Positions 36,389-44,875 of a DNA stretch of 64,000 nucleotides are shown here, one piece after another. The notes beneath the pieces were generated by a model. It was not told the DNA's origin. It did not search any database and was given only the letters and a program-made list of their open reading frames with translations. The first letter of the stretch is position 1. Each line of letters begins with the position of its first letter. Source of the DNA: Amaricoccus sp003258405 (GTDB lineage: Bacteria > Pseudomonadota > Alphaproteobacteria > Rhodobacterales > Rhodobacteraceae); the NCBI RefSeq assembly GCF_043226085.1, contig NZ_CP171225.1:2976001-3040000 (forward strand), given 5' to 3'. A program made the translations under genes and the position numbers.

Positions 36389-37533
36389 TGCTTCGAACCC
36401 TGATCGTTGCGCTCATGTTGGCCCTCCCCGCCGCGGCGGCGGAGCTGCGCGGGACGGGCGATCTCGGCGTCGCCGTCGAGCGGACCACGGGCTCGCTCCT
36501 GGTGCTGGACCGATCCGAGCATGCCGCGATCGGCCGGGTGGAGGGGCTGGGCGATCTGTCGCATGCGTCGGTCGTCTTCTCGCCGGACGAACGCCATGCA
36601 TTCGTCTTCGGGCGCGACGGCGGGCTCACCAAGGTCGATATCCTGACGCAGGACATCGTGGGCCGGGTGATGCAGGCGGGGAATTCGATCGGCGGGGCGA
36701 TCTCGGACGACGGCACGCTTGTGGCGGTCTCGAACTACGAGCCCGGCGGCGTGCGGGTTTTCGATGCCGCGACGCTCGCGCCGGTGGCGGACATTCCGAC
36801 AGGCTCCAGGACGCTCGGCCTTGTGGATGTGCCGGGGCGGCGCTTCGTCTTCTCGCTCTGGGATGCGGGCGAGACCTGGGTCGCGGATTTTTCCGGCGGC
36901 CCGGAGCCTGCGATCACGAAGATCACCGGGATCGGGGCCAATCCTTATGATGCGCTGGTGACCGCCAATGGCCGGACCTATATCGCCGGGCTCTTCGGCG
37001 AGGACGGGCTGGCCGAGATCGATCTCTGGCAGGAGCCGCTGCGGGCGCGGCGCATTCTCGACGGCTATGCCAAGGACGATCCGGCGCTTCCGGTCTACAA
37101 GATGCCGCATCTCGAGGGCTGGGCTCTGGCTGGCGAGCGCTTCGCGCTGCCCGCAATCGGGCGGCACGAGGTGCTCTGGATGGATGCGCGGAGCTTCGAG
37201 GAGGTCGGGCGGACAGCGGTGCATGGCCAGCCGGTCTTCGCGGTGGCGCGCCCCGACGGGCGTCAGGTCTGGGTGAACTTCGCCCACCCCGACAATGATA
37301 CGGTGCAGGTGATTGACACGCTTTCTGGCGAGATCGTGCACGAGTTGAAGCCCGGGCCGGCCGTGCTGCACATGGAGTTCGCGCCGCGGGGCAACGAGGT
37401 CTGGATCTCGGTGCGCGATGCGAACCGGATCGATGTCTACGACACCGCAAGCTTCGAGAAGATCGCCGAGATCCCGGCCGAAAGCCCGTCGGGGATCTTC
37501 TTCACCGCGCGCGCGCATCGCACCGGGCTCTAG
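36385..37533 (+). CDS. nirF: NirF, heme d1 biosynthesis protein
   Basis: A 382-residue d1-type propeller protein without a cytochrome c domain. A Sec signal (MMLRTLIVALMLALPAAAAE) is evident but there is no lipobox cysteine, so it should be a soluble periplasmic form, not the lipoprotein described in Pseudomonas aeruginosa. Conserved elements include RDGGLTKVDI, SIGGAIS, NPYDALV, FAVARPDGRQVWVNFA and VLHMEFAPRGNEVW. It acts late in heme d1 synthesis on a periplasmic intermediate. ATG 36385 and 36388 both fit; GACGAGG lies just upstream. Confidence 0.92.
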   Translation: MMLRTLIVALMLALPAAAAELRGTGDLGVAVERTTGSLLVLDRSEHAAIGRVEGLGDLSHASVVFSPDERHAFVFGRDGGLTKVDILTQDIVGRVMQAGNSIGGAISDDGTLVAVSNYEPGGVRVFDAATLAPVADIPTGSRTLGLVDVPGRRFVFSLWDAGETWVADFSGGPEPAITKITGIGANPYDALVTANGRTYIAGLFGEDGLAEIDLWQEPLRARRILDGYAKDDPALPVYKMPHLEGWALAGERFALPAIGRHEVLWMDARSFEEVGRTAVHGQPVFAVARPDGRQVWVNFAHPDNDTVQVIDTLSGEIVHELKPGPAVLHMEFAPRGNEVWISVRDANRIDVYDTASFEKIAEIPAESPSGIFFTARAHRTGL

Positions 37534-37543
37534 GGAGATGGCC

Positions 37544-38527
37544 ATGGATCTCGACCCGATCGACCGGCGGCTTCTCGAAAACTGGCAGAGGGATTTTCCG
37601 CTCGAGCCGAGGCCCTTCTCGGTGCTGGCCGCCGCGCTCGGGCTGGGCGAGGCGGAGGTGGTCGGGCACCTGCGGCGGCTCCGGCAGCGGGGGTTCATCA
37701 GCCGGCTCGGCGGCACCTGCCGGCCGAACACCGCCGGAGCAAGCACGCTCGCCGCGATGGCCGCGCCGCCGGCGGAGATCGAGGCCGTTGCGGCGGTCAT
37801 CGATGCGGAGGAGGGGGTGAACCATTCCTACCTTCGGGATCATGCGTGGAACCTCTGGTTCGTGGCGACGGGCCCGGACCGGGCGCATGTGGATGCCGCG
37901 CTGGCGCGGATTTCGCGGCGGACCGGGCTCCGGGTGCTCGATCTGCCGCTGGTCCGGCCGTTCAACGTCGATCTGGGTTTTTCCTTCGATGGCGCCGCTC
38001 CGCCCCCCGCGCCGCGTCCCCTCCGGCGCGAGGCGGTCCAGGCGGGCGATGCGGCGATCCTGCAGGGGCTCTGCGAGGGGCTCGACATCACGACGCGGCC
38101 CTATGCCGCGCTCGCCCGGAGCTGCGGCCGGAGCGAGGCCGCCGTGATCGCACGGATCGGCGCGTTGCTGGAGACGGGTGTGATCGGACGGCTCGGGGTG
38201 ATCGTGCGGCACCGGGCGCTCGGCTGGACCTCGAATGCGATGGTGGTCTGGGATGCGCCCGAGGCGCGCATCGCGGTGGCCGGGCCGAGGCTGGCCCGCA
38301 TGCCGGGTGTGACGCTCTGTTATGAGAGGAGGTGCGCCGGGCCGGACTGGCCCTACCGGCTCTACTGCATGATCCATGCGCGGAGCCGGGAGGATGCGCT
38401 GGCGACGCTGGGCCAGGCCGAGGCTGCGGCGCGGCTCGACGGCTGCCCGTCGCAGATCCTCTTCAGCCTGCGCTGCTTTCGGCAGCGGGGCGCTCTCATC
38501 TCTCTTGGCGAAGGAGCCGCGGCATGA
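37544..38527 (+). CDS. nirDL: NirDL fusion, siroheme decarboxylase subunits
   Basis: A 327-residue protein made of two Lrp/AsnC-like units in tandem. The first (about 1-150, LDPIDRRLLENWQRDFPL) is NirD-like and the second (about 165-327, DAAILQGLCEGLDITTRPY) is NirL-like. Each has a winged HTH-like part and a ligand domain. Together with NirG and NirH it removes two acetate carboxyls of siroheme to give didecarboxysiroheme. Despite HTH folds these are enzymes, not regulators. ATG 37544 is chosen because AGGGAG is 7 nt upstream; ATG 37538 is too close. Confidence 0.92.
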   Translation: MDLDPIDRRLLENWQRDFPLEPRPFSVLAAALGLGEAEVVGHLRRLRQRGFISRLGGTCRPNTAGASTLAAMAAPPAEIEAVAAVIDAEEGVNHSYLRDHAWNLWFVATGPDRAHVDAALARISRRTGLRVLDLPLVRPFNVDLGFSFDGAAPPPAPRPLRREAVQAGDAAILQGLCEGLDITTRPYAALARSCGRSEAAVIARIGALLETGVIGRLGVIVRHRALGWTSNAMVVWDAPEARIAVAGPRLARMPGVTLCYERRCAGPDWPYRLYCMIHARSREDALATLGQAEAAARLDGCPSQILFSLRCFRQRGALISLGEGAAA

Positions 38528-38988
38528 TGCGCGACCAACCCATCCTCGACGGCCTTGACCGCTGCATCCTGAATGCGATCCAGGACGGGCTGCCAATCGT
38601 GGCCGAGCCTTTCGCCGGGCTCGCCGACAGCCTCGGGATCGAGGTGGAGGAGCTGCTCGAGCGGATCGCGCGCCTGCGTGCGGAGCGGGTCATCACCCGC
38701 TTCGGCCCGTTCTACGATGCCGCCGCGATGGGCGGCGCCTTCTGTCTCTGCGCGATGGAGGTCCCGGAGGAGCGGTTCGACGCGGTGGCCGGGCAGGTGA
38801 ACGCCTGGCCGGAGGTCGCGCACAACTACGCCCGCACCCACCGGCTCAACATGTGGTTCGTGCTGGCAACCGAGACGCCGGAGGACATCGTCCGCGTGGC
38901 CGAGGCGATCACCGGGCAGACCGGCATCATGGTGCTGCGCTTTCCCAAGCTCGAGGAATTCTTCATCCGGTTCCGGGTGGCGGCATGA
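38524..38988 (+). CDS. nirG: NirG, siroheme decarboxylase subunit
   Basis: A 154-residue Lrp/AsnC-like protein. LDRCILNAIQDGLPIVAEPFAG and ITRFGPFYDAAAMGG are typical of NirG, with AHNYARTHRLNMWFV in the second domain. It is a partner of NirDL and NirH. It overlaps nirDL by 4 bp and nirH by 4 bp, which suggests strict co-translation for complex assembly. Confidence 0.92.
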   Translation: MMRDQPILDGLDRCILNAIQDGLPIVAEPFAGLADSLGIEVEELLERIARLRAERVITRFGPFYDAAAMGGAFCLCAMEVPEERFDAVAGQVNAWPEVAHNYARTHRLNMWFVLATETPEDIVRVAEAITGQTGIMVLRFPKLEEFFIRFRVAA

Positions 38989-39473
38989 GGATCGACGAGA
39001 CCGACCGCAGGATCATCGCCGCGACCCAGGGCGGGCTGCCGCTGGTGCCGCGGCCGTTCGCCGCCGTCGCCGAGGAGCTCGGGCTCGAGGAGGCCGAGGT
39101 CCTGGAGCGGATGGCGGTGATGCAGGAGCGCGGCGTCATCCGGCGGATCGCGGGGGCGCCGAACCATTATGCGCTCGGCATGACCGCCAACGGCATGACG
39201 GTCTGGGATCTCGAGGATGCAGTCGCCTCGGAGCTCGGCGCGGCGGTGGGGGCGCTTGATTTCGTGAGCCATGCCTATCTCCGGCCGCGGGCGATGCCGG
39301 GCTGGCCCTACAATCTCTTCGCCATGGTCCATGGCCGGGACCGTTCGGAGGTCGAGGCCAAGCGCGCGCGCATCGCGGTGCTGCTCGGGCCGGCGGCCCG
39401 CGCGAACGACATTCTCTATTCGACCCGCATCCTCAAGAAGACCGGCCTGCGCCTGTCGCGAAAGGAGACGTGA
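38985..39473 (+). CDS. nirH: NirH, siroheme decarboxylase subunit
   Basis: A 162-residue Lrp/AsnC-like protein. TDRRIIAATQGGLPLVPRPFA at the N-terminus, VIRRIAGAPNHYALGMTANGM in the middle and SHAYLRPRAMPGWPYNLFAM mark the NirH type. It completes the siroheme decarboxylase set. Its stop overlaps the nirJ start by one base. Confidence 0.92.
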   Translation: MRIDETDRRIIAATQGGLPLVPRPFAAVAEELGLEEAEVLERMAVMQERGVIRRIAGAPNHYALGMTANGMTVWDLEDAVASELGAAVGALDFVSHAYLRPRAMPGWPYNLFAMVHGRDRSEVEAKRARIAVLLGPAARANDILYSTRILKKTGLRLSRKET

Positions 39474-40690
39474 TGTTCCGGCTCTCGCATTACATGCACG
39501 ATCTCGTCCATGGCACCACGGCGCGCCCGCGCCGCCGGTCCGGGCCGGTGCGGCCCGTGGTGATCTGGAACCTCACCCGCCGCTGCAATCTCCAGTGCCG
39601 CCATTGCTACACGAGCTCGGCGGATGTGCCGTTTCCGGGCGAGCTCAGTTCTGCCCAGGCGATGGCGGTGCTCGACGATCTCGAGACGTTGCGGCTGCCA
39701 GCCCTCATCCTCTCGGGCGGCGAGCCGCTGATGCGGAAGGATTTCTTCGAGATCGCGGAGAAGGCGCGGACGGCTTGCCGGTATCTCGCGCTTTCGAGCA
39801 ACGGCACCTCGCTGGCCGGGCCGGTTGCCGACCGGATCGCGGAGATCGGTTTCGATTACGTGGGTATCAGCCTCGACGGGATCGGCGGGATGAACGACTG
39901 GTTCCGCTGCAAGGAGGGCGCCTACGAGGCAGCCCTCGCGGGTATCCGCGACTGTCTCGCCCGCGGGGTCAAGGTGGGGCTGCGCTTCACCATCACCCAG
40001 GATACCGCGGCGGAACTGCCGAAGATGCTCGATCTCTGCGAGGCGGAAGGCATCGACAAGTTCTATCTCTCGCATCTCGTCTATGCGGGTCGCGGCGACA
40101 AGCACCGGGGCGAGGATGCCGAGCTGCGGCGGAGCCGGGAGGCGATCGCGCTGCTGGTCGAGCGCGCCTACCGGGCCGCACTGAACGGCACCGGGCCGGA
40201 AATCGTGACCGGCAACAACGATGCCGATGCGGTCTGGTTCCTGCGCTGGGCGGAAGAGCGGTTCCCGGCCGAGCGGGTCGCGGCGCTGCGGGCGGCGCTC
40301 GAGGCCTGGGGCGGCAATTCGGCGGGGCTCGGGGTCGCCAACATCGATCCGCAGGGCCGGGTGCATCCCGATACCTACTGGTCCGACTATACCGTCGGCA
40401 ACGTCAAGACGACGCCCTTTTCCGTGCTCTGGACCGGCGAGGATCCGATGCTTTCCTCCCTGCGCCAGCGGCCGCGCCCGCTCAAGGGGCGCTGCGGCGC
40501 CTGCGCCTATCGCGCGGTCTGCGGCGGCAATACCCGCATTCGCGCCCTGCAGCTCACCGGAGATCCCTGGGCCGAGGATCCGGCCTGCTTTCTCGAAGAC
40601 GGGGAGATTGGCGTGGCAACGGCGGAGCCGCGTCTCGAAGTCGCACCATTCCGGGGCAAGAGCCATGATCCGGCGCATCGTTTTTCCTAG
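39473..40690 (+). CDS. nirJ: NirJ, radical SAM heme d1 synthase
   Basis: A 405-residue radical SAM enzyme. The SAM cluster motif CNLQCRHC is at Cys38, Cys42 and Cys45. LSGGEPLMRKDFFE follows, and the C-terminal SPASM-like region has GRCGACAYRAVCGGNTR and a later DPAC. It replaces two propionate side chains of didecarboxysiroheme. ATG 39473 has AAGGAG 6 nt upstream; a GTG three bases earlier is rejected. Its 3' end overlaps nirN by 26 bp. Confidence 0.95.
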   Translation: MFRLSHYMHDLVHGTTARPRRRSGPVRPVVIWNLTRRCNLQCRHCYTSSADVPFPGELSSAQAMAVLDDLETLRLPALILSGGEPLMRKDFFEIAEKARTACRYLALSSNGTSLAGPVADRIAEIGFDYVGISLDGIGGMNDWFRCKEGAYEAALAGIRDCLARGVKVGLRFTITQDTAAELPKMLDLCEAEGIDKFYLSHLVYAGRGDKHRGEDAELRRSREAIALLVERAYRAALNGTGPEIVTGNNDADAVWFLRWAEERFPAERVAALRAALEAWGGNSAGLGVANIDPQGRVHPDTYWSDYTVGNVKTTPFSVLWTGEDPMLSSLRQRPRPLKGRCGACAYRAVCGGNTRIRALQLTGDPWAEDPACFLEDGEIGVATAEPRLEVAPFRGKSHDPAHRFS

Positions 40691-42221
40691 CGCGCTGATC
40701 CTTGGCCTGATCCTGGCAGCCGGGCTCAGGGCCGATCCCGCGGCGCTCTATGCCGAGCATTGCGCCGCCTGTCACGGCGCCGACCGCTTCGGAGCCATCG
40801 GACCTGCGCTCATTCCCGAGACACTCGGGCGCATGCGGGGCCCGGATCTGGGCGCGGTGATCGCGAACGGCCGGGCTCAGACGCAGATGCCGGCCTTCGG
40901 CGAGACGCTCCCCGAGGCGGAGATCGCGGCGCTCGCGGCGTTCGTCACGGCGCCGGTGGCGGAGGTGCCGGCCTGGGGTGCGGCCGAGATCGCGGCGACG
41001 CGGGCGCTCAACGCCGGTTATGCGGCGGCGGATGCGCCGGTGTTCGCGGGCGATCCGCTGAACCTCTTCGTGGTGGTGGAGACGGGCGATCATCATGTGA
41101 GTGTGCTCGACGGCGACAGTTTCGAGGTGCTCGACCATTTCCCGACCCCCTTTGCCGTGCATGGCGGACCGAAGTTCACGCCCGACGGGCGCCATGTGTT
41201 CATCATGTCCCGCGATGGCTGGGTGCAGAAATACGATCTCTGGTCGCTGCAGGAGGTGGGGCGGATCCGGGCGGGACTCAACAGCCGCAACATCGCGATC
41301 TCCGAAGATGGCCGCTGGATCGCCGTGGCGAACTACCTGCCCGCCACGCTCGTGCTTCTCGACGCCGGGGATCTCACGGCAGCGCGGGTGATCGACGTCG
41401 CGGACCGGGACGGCGTGCCGTCGCGGATTTCCGCGGTCTATCAGGCGCCGGAGCGCCAGAGTTTCATCCTCGCGCTGAAGGATGCGGCCGAGATCTGGGA
41501 AGTGTCGACCGTCGAGACCGGGCCGCCCGTGCATGAGGGGTTCGTTCACAGCTACGAGGCGGGCATGGAGGAGGCGCTCGCCGTCGAGACGGGGCTCTTC
41601 GCGCGGCGGCGGATCCCGATCGACGAGCCTATAGACGATTTCTTCTTCTCGCCCGACTACCGCTTCCTGATCGGAGCGTCGCGCGAGGGCGGGCGGGGCG
41701 TGGTGGTCAATCTCACCGTCGGGCGCGAAGTGGCGGAGCTGCCGTTGCCGGGGTTTCCCCATCTCGGCTCGGGCATTTCCTGGATCCGGGACGGGCGGCG
41801 GGTGATGGCGACGCCACATCTGAAGGAGGCGAAGCTCTCGATCATCGACATGGAGAGCTGGGAGGTCGTCTGCACCATCGAGACGGCGGGGCCGGGCTTC
41901 TTCCTGCGCTCGCATCCCGAGAGCCGCTACTTCTGGGCCGATGTGTTCTTCGGGCCGAACCGGGATGCAGTGCATGTCATCGACAAGCAGAGCCTCGAAA
42001 TCGTGAAGACGCTGCGCCCTGTTCCCGGCGCCACGGCGGCCCATGTGGAATTCGACCGCTCGGGTGGGCATGCTCTGCTCAGCATCTGGGCCGACGATGG
42101 CGCAGTAATCGTCTATGATGCGCATACGCTCGAGGAACTGCGCCGCATCCCGATGCGCAAGCCCTCGGGAAAATACAACGTTTGGAACAAGATCACCTTC
42201 GCTGATGGCACCAGTCACTGA
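40665..42221 (+). CDS. nirN: NirN, heme d1-binding cytochrome c (dihydro-heme d1 dehydrogenase)
   Basis: A 518-residue NirS paralogue. The signal peptide ends GLRAD near residue 23, the cytochrome c domain has CAACH near 33-37, and a d1-type propeller follows (FPTPFAVHGGPKFTPDGRHV, HLGSGISWI, FLRSHPESRYFWADVF). NirN oxidises dihydro-heme d1 to heme d1 and hands it to NirS. It is last of the canonical nir genes. A cbiX-type gene begins 17 bp before its stop. Confidence 0.92.
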   Translation: MIRRIVFPSALILGLILAAGLRADPAALYAEHCAACHGADRFGAIGPALIPETLGRMRGPDLGAVIANGRAQTQMPAFGETLPEAEIAALAAFVTAPVAEVPAWGAAEIAATRALNAGYAAADAPVFAGDPLNLFVVVETGDHHVSVLDGDSFEVLDHFPTPFAVHGGPKFTPDGRHVFIMSRDGWVQKYDLWSLQEVGRIRAGLNSRNIAISEDGRWIAVANYLPATLVLLDAGDLTAARVIDVADRDGVPSRISAVYQAPERQSFILALKDAAEIWEVSTVETGPPVHEGFVHSYEAGMEEALAVETGLFARRRIPIDEPIDDFFFSPDYRFLIGASREGGRGVVVNLTVGREVAELPLPGFPHLGSGISWIRDGRRVMATPHLKEAKLSIIDMESWEVVCTIETAGPGFFLRSHPESRYFWADVFFGPNRDAVHVIDKQSLEIVKTLRPVPGATAAHVEFDRSGGHALLSIWADDGAVIVYDAHTLEELRRIPMRKPSGKYNVWNKITFADGTSH

Positions 42222-42933
42222 CACCGCATTGATCGTATCCCATGGCCAACCCTCGGCGCCGGATGGCGCGGAGAAGGCGTTGGCCGCGCTTGCAGCGCAG
42301 GTGGCAGAACGGCTTCCGGGCTGGCGGGTCGGAAGTGCGACCCTCGCGGCGCCGGGCGCCCTTGCCGCCGCGCTCCTCACGTTCGGGGGCAGGGCACTCG
42401 TCTATCCGCTCTTCATGACCAATGGCTGGTTCGTCAGCACCCGTCTGCCGGACCGGCTGGCCGCGGCGGGGGGCGCGGGATGCGAGGTGCTGCCGCCACT
42501 GGGGCTCGATCCCGCCCTTCCGCGTCTCATGTCGGATCATGCTGCGGAACGGGCGGCGGGCGTCGGGCTCGATCCGGCGGCAACCACGGTTCTGATCGCG
42601 GCGCATGGATCGCCGAGCGATCCGCACCCGAAGCGCGTTACCGAGGGGGTGGCCGATGCACTGAGGCAGGACGGGCGGTTCGCGCGGATCCTGACCGGCT
42701 ACGTCGATGAGGCGCCGCGCCTTCGGGATGCTGCGGTCGAGGCGCAGGACGGGCTCTGTCTGCCCTTCTTCGCGGCCCGGAACGGCCATGTGGTCGTGGA
42801 CGTGCCGGAGGCGCTTGCATCTGCCGGATATCGCGGCCTTCTGCTCGATCCGCTCGGCACCTGGCGGGTCATCCCGGAGGTGATTGCCGCCGGCCTCTCC
42901 GGGGCAGCGGCACGTCGTGAGGCGCAGAGTTGA
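42205..42933 (+). CDS. CbiX-type sirohydrochlorin ferrochelatase family protein
   Basis: A 242-residue protein with two half-domains. ALIVSHGQPSAPD near residue 9-20 carries the N-terminal chelatase histidine, and VLIAAHGSPSDPHPKR begins the second half near residue 130. The CbiX/SirB fold inserts Fe2+ (or Co2+) into sirohydrochlorin. Siroheme is the substrate of NirDLGH, and no CysG-type ferrochelatase is otherwise present in this operon. It is therefore the likely iron-insertion step for heme d1. It overlaps nirN by 17 bp. Confidence 0.8.
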   Translation: MAPVTDTALIVSHGQPSAPDGAEKALAALAAQVAERLPGWRVGSATLAAPGALAAALLTFGGRALVYPLFMTNGWFVSTRLPDRLAAAGGAGCEVLPPLGLDPALPRLMSDHAAERAAGVGLDPAATTVLIAAHGSPSDPHPKRVTEGVADALRQDGRFARILTGYVDEAPRLRDAAVEAQDGLCLPFFAARNGHVVVDVPEALASAGYRGLLLDPLGTWRVIPEVIAAGLSGAAARREAQS

Positions 42934-43136
42934 AATATCTTCTTCTCTGCGCGCTCCTCTATCCCTTTGTGACCGGTGCCGCGGCGATCAACGTCTTCAT
43001 GCTCGCGCTGATGGGCCGCGCGATCGGGCTTCCCTCGCTCACCCCGGTGCAGGCGCTGGGCCTCGGCGCGGTGCTGTCGCTTGGCCTCACGATCCTTGCC
43101 GCGAACTGGGTGCGCCGGCTCACCCGGGACGGCTGA
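42930..43136 (+). CDS. Small two-helix membrane protein, function unknown
   Basis: A 68-residue protein with two predicted membrane helices (about 4-28 and 40-60). It starts with TTG overlapping the cbiX stop (TTGA), so it is translationally coupled to the end of the nir operon. I do not recognise the family. Position suggests an accessory of nitrite reduction or heme transport, but nothing in the sequence proves it. Confidence 0.6.
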   Translation: MKYLLLCALLYPFVTGAAAINVFMLALMGRAIGLPSLTPVQALGLGAVLSLGLTILAANWVRRLTRDG

Positions 43137-43358
43137 ACGAGGCGGCGGGGCAAGTGCAGCTTGCTGGCAGCCGCGAGGTTGAAGAGCTTGCGGCGAGCTG
43201 GAACCGCCGGTGTCATGCGGGCCATTCCGATCATGTGCGCCACCGCGACCAAGTCCTGCCCGCTTCCTGCCGGGAGCGCGGCCTGGGCGATCTGGTCGGC
43301 GCCGGAACGGCTGGTCGCGCGGGCCGACCGTCGCGAGATGGAACACCCGGCGCAGCTT

Positions 43359-43380
43359 GTCCCCGGATTTCGCCGGGGAC
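43359..43380. terminator. Perfect 8-bp GC hairpin downstream of the nir operon
   Basis: GTCCCCGG (43359-43366), loop ATTTCG, CCGGGGAC (43373-43380). It lies about 220 bp beyond the last gene of the nir operon. No T-run follows, so a terminator role is only possible. Confidence 0.35.
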
Positions 43381-43501
43381 CGTCACCGAAAGGAGGCTGC
43401 CACGTCATCGTCCTTCGGTTGGGTGGCGCTCCGGGGCTCGGCTGCCGAATCCGGGACACCGCTGCCGTTTCGTGCGGTGCAGCTGACCAGGACGAAGGAG
43501 A

Positions 43502-43528
43502 AGGCCCCGCCCGTTGCCGGCGGGGCCT
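43502..43528 (-). terminator. Rho-independent-like terminator of the minus-strand secreted-protein gene
   Basis: AGGCCCCGCC (43502-43511) pairs with GGCGGGGCCT (43519-43528) around a 7-nt loop, only 7 bp past the stop of the minus-strand gene. On that strand it is followed by TTCTCCTTC, a weak T-rich tail. Confidence 0.65.
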
Positions 43529-43535
43529 CCGCGGA

Positions 43536-44194
43536 TCAGTCGCGGCAGGGCGGGTAGGAGCCATAGCCGCAGGGTTCGGAATAGGGGCCGTAACCGCCGT
43601 AGTAGGGCTCCGCCGCGCCGGCGGAATAGAAGGCCCCCCGAAGGGCGGTGCGGCGGGCCACCCCGGCGAAGGACAGCGGCGTGAGTGGCCGGCCGATGAT
43701 GTCGATGAAGATCGCGGCCGCGCCCGTGGCTCCGGTCAGATCGCCTTCCAGCACGTCGACATCGAATGTCAGATCGGGGCCGGACATCTGGGGGTTCTTC
43801 AGCACGACAACCGCGTCATAGACGTCCTTCTCGCTCTCGCCGAAGACCGAGACGGTGGCATTGGGCGGATCGGCATAGAAGCTGTCGGGATAGTCGGGGT
43901 TCCATTCATCCAGCAGAACGGAGGTCGGCGCATGGCCGGCCGAGCGCACCGGGCGGTCGGCAAAGACGATCGAGTTGCCGGCGATGCCTTTCAGCGTCAG
44001 CTGGCCATCGGCAAGCACGGCGCCCTGGCTGTTCATCACGATCAGCGAGGGCACGATCTCGGGGCGGGCCTGACCGATGGTCTTTTCCAGCGGGTGATGC
44101 GGCGGTGGGGGGTGGCCTCTTGTGCCGAGGCGGAAGAGAGCGCGGCCATCAGTGACAGGATGGCAAGCGCCGGGATGGCTCGAAGACGTCGCAT
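43536..44194 (-). pseudogene. Frameshifted secreted protein, function unknown
   Basis: The signal peptide (MRRLRAIPALAILSLMAALS, ending SASAQ) starts at the ATG at 44194 with GGAG upstream. The mature part (KTIGQARPEIVPSLIVMNSQ onward to GYGSYPPCRD) is in another frame ending at 43536. The two frames would join if one more C were present in the C6 run at 44107-44112 (G6 on the plus strand). The mature sequence (ADRPVRSAGHA, DPPNATVSVF, FIDIIGRPLTPLSFAGVARR) resembles an uncharacterised exported protein family. The cause could be a real mutation, slippage-based switching or a sequencing error. Confidence 0.65.
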
Positions 44195-44875
44195 GTATAT
44201 GATCTCCGGCTGCAGATACAGGTGGACGGTGCGCGCCGCGAAAAGTGCGGTGCGATCGGTTTCGGGACGTGTTGCGGCAAGCGTCATTGCTGTTGCGAAC
44301 CGATTCCTGCGGAGGCCAGTGATAGCCCTCGGGCACCGAGATATGCAGCTCCTGATCCGCGACGCAATCGTTCGAGCCGCAGGGCGGGCTCACCGGGGCG
44401 GACGAATGCCTGAGGTGTTCGAAGGCTCCGGCCAGCCCCGGCGGTTTGCCGGCCCTCTCAAAGGTCCGGCCGTGCGGATCGTTCCCGGAAGGGCCCGGGT
44501 CGGTCGGTCCGGTGAACGGCCAGTCCTCAGGAGACCGGGTGTCACGCGGGGCGCCGAACCCTGTCACCGACCGGTCCCTTGAGACCCGGGGCAGCGAGCG
44601 GCCCGCCGTGCCGGCGAACTCCGCGGCCAGGGGGGCGTCCCGCGTCGAGGCGATCGCTTCTGTTGCTCTGAGCAGGTTCACCCGGATGCCCTTCGGCTCG
44701 ACCCAAGGTTTCTCTTCCCGGCACGCAGGCTTTTGAGGCGTCAGACCGGCCCTTCGTCGCGTCTGCTCCGGGGCCGGCTCTTGCAGACAACCAGCCTTTC
44801 CGGTCATCAGATCATTGCGCAAGCCTTGGCGCATTTCGTTTTGATGGGTTTGGTTCCGGAGGACATAGACGGGCC
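44195..44875. other. 681-bp gene-poor stretch
   Basis: No frame here gives a recognisable protein, and the open frames lack a ribosome site and have skewed composition. It should contain the promoters of the secreted-protein gene (leftward) and the AraC gene (rightward). GGAGGAC at 44858-44864 is the nearest Shine-Dalgarno-like element to the AraC start but lies farther than usual. Confidence 0.5.

Larger units (their letters stand above)
43137..43535. other. Gene-poor stretch after the nir operon
   Basis: 399 bp without a convincing gene. Open frames on both strands give low-complexity, arginine-rich translations. The stretch contains the hairpin GTCCCCGG/CCGGGGAC at 43359-43380 and the terminator of the convergent gene at 43502-43528. 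It may include decayed coding sequence. Confidence 0.5.

Noticed and set aside
37544..39473. NirDL, NirG and NirH as Lrp/AsnC transcription regulators
   Set aside because: They have the fold, but their place in the nir operon and sequence type identify them as siroheme decarboxylase subunits.
43161..44582. A 473-codon plus-strand gene
   Set aside because: It is antisense to the secreted-protein gene, and its translation is low-complexity with no ribosome site.
43536..44834. A 432-codon intact gene with no frameshift
   Set aside because: The upstream part of this frame has no signal peptide, start context or family features, whereas a proper signal peptide lies in the neighbouring frame just before the C6 run.
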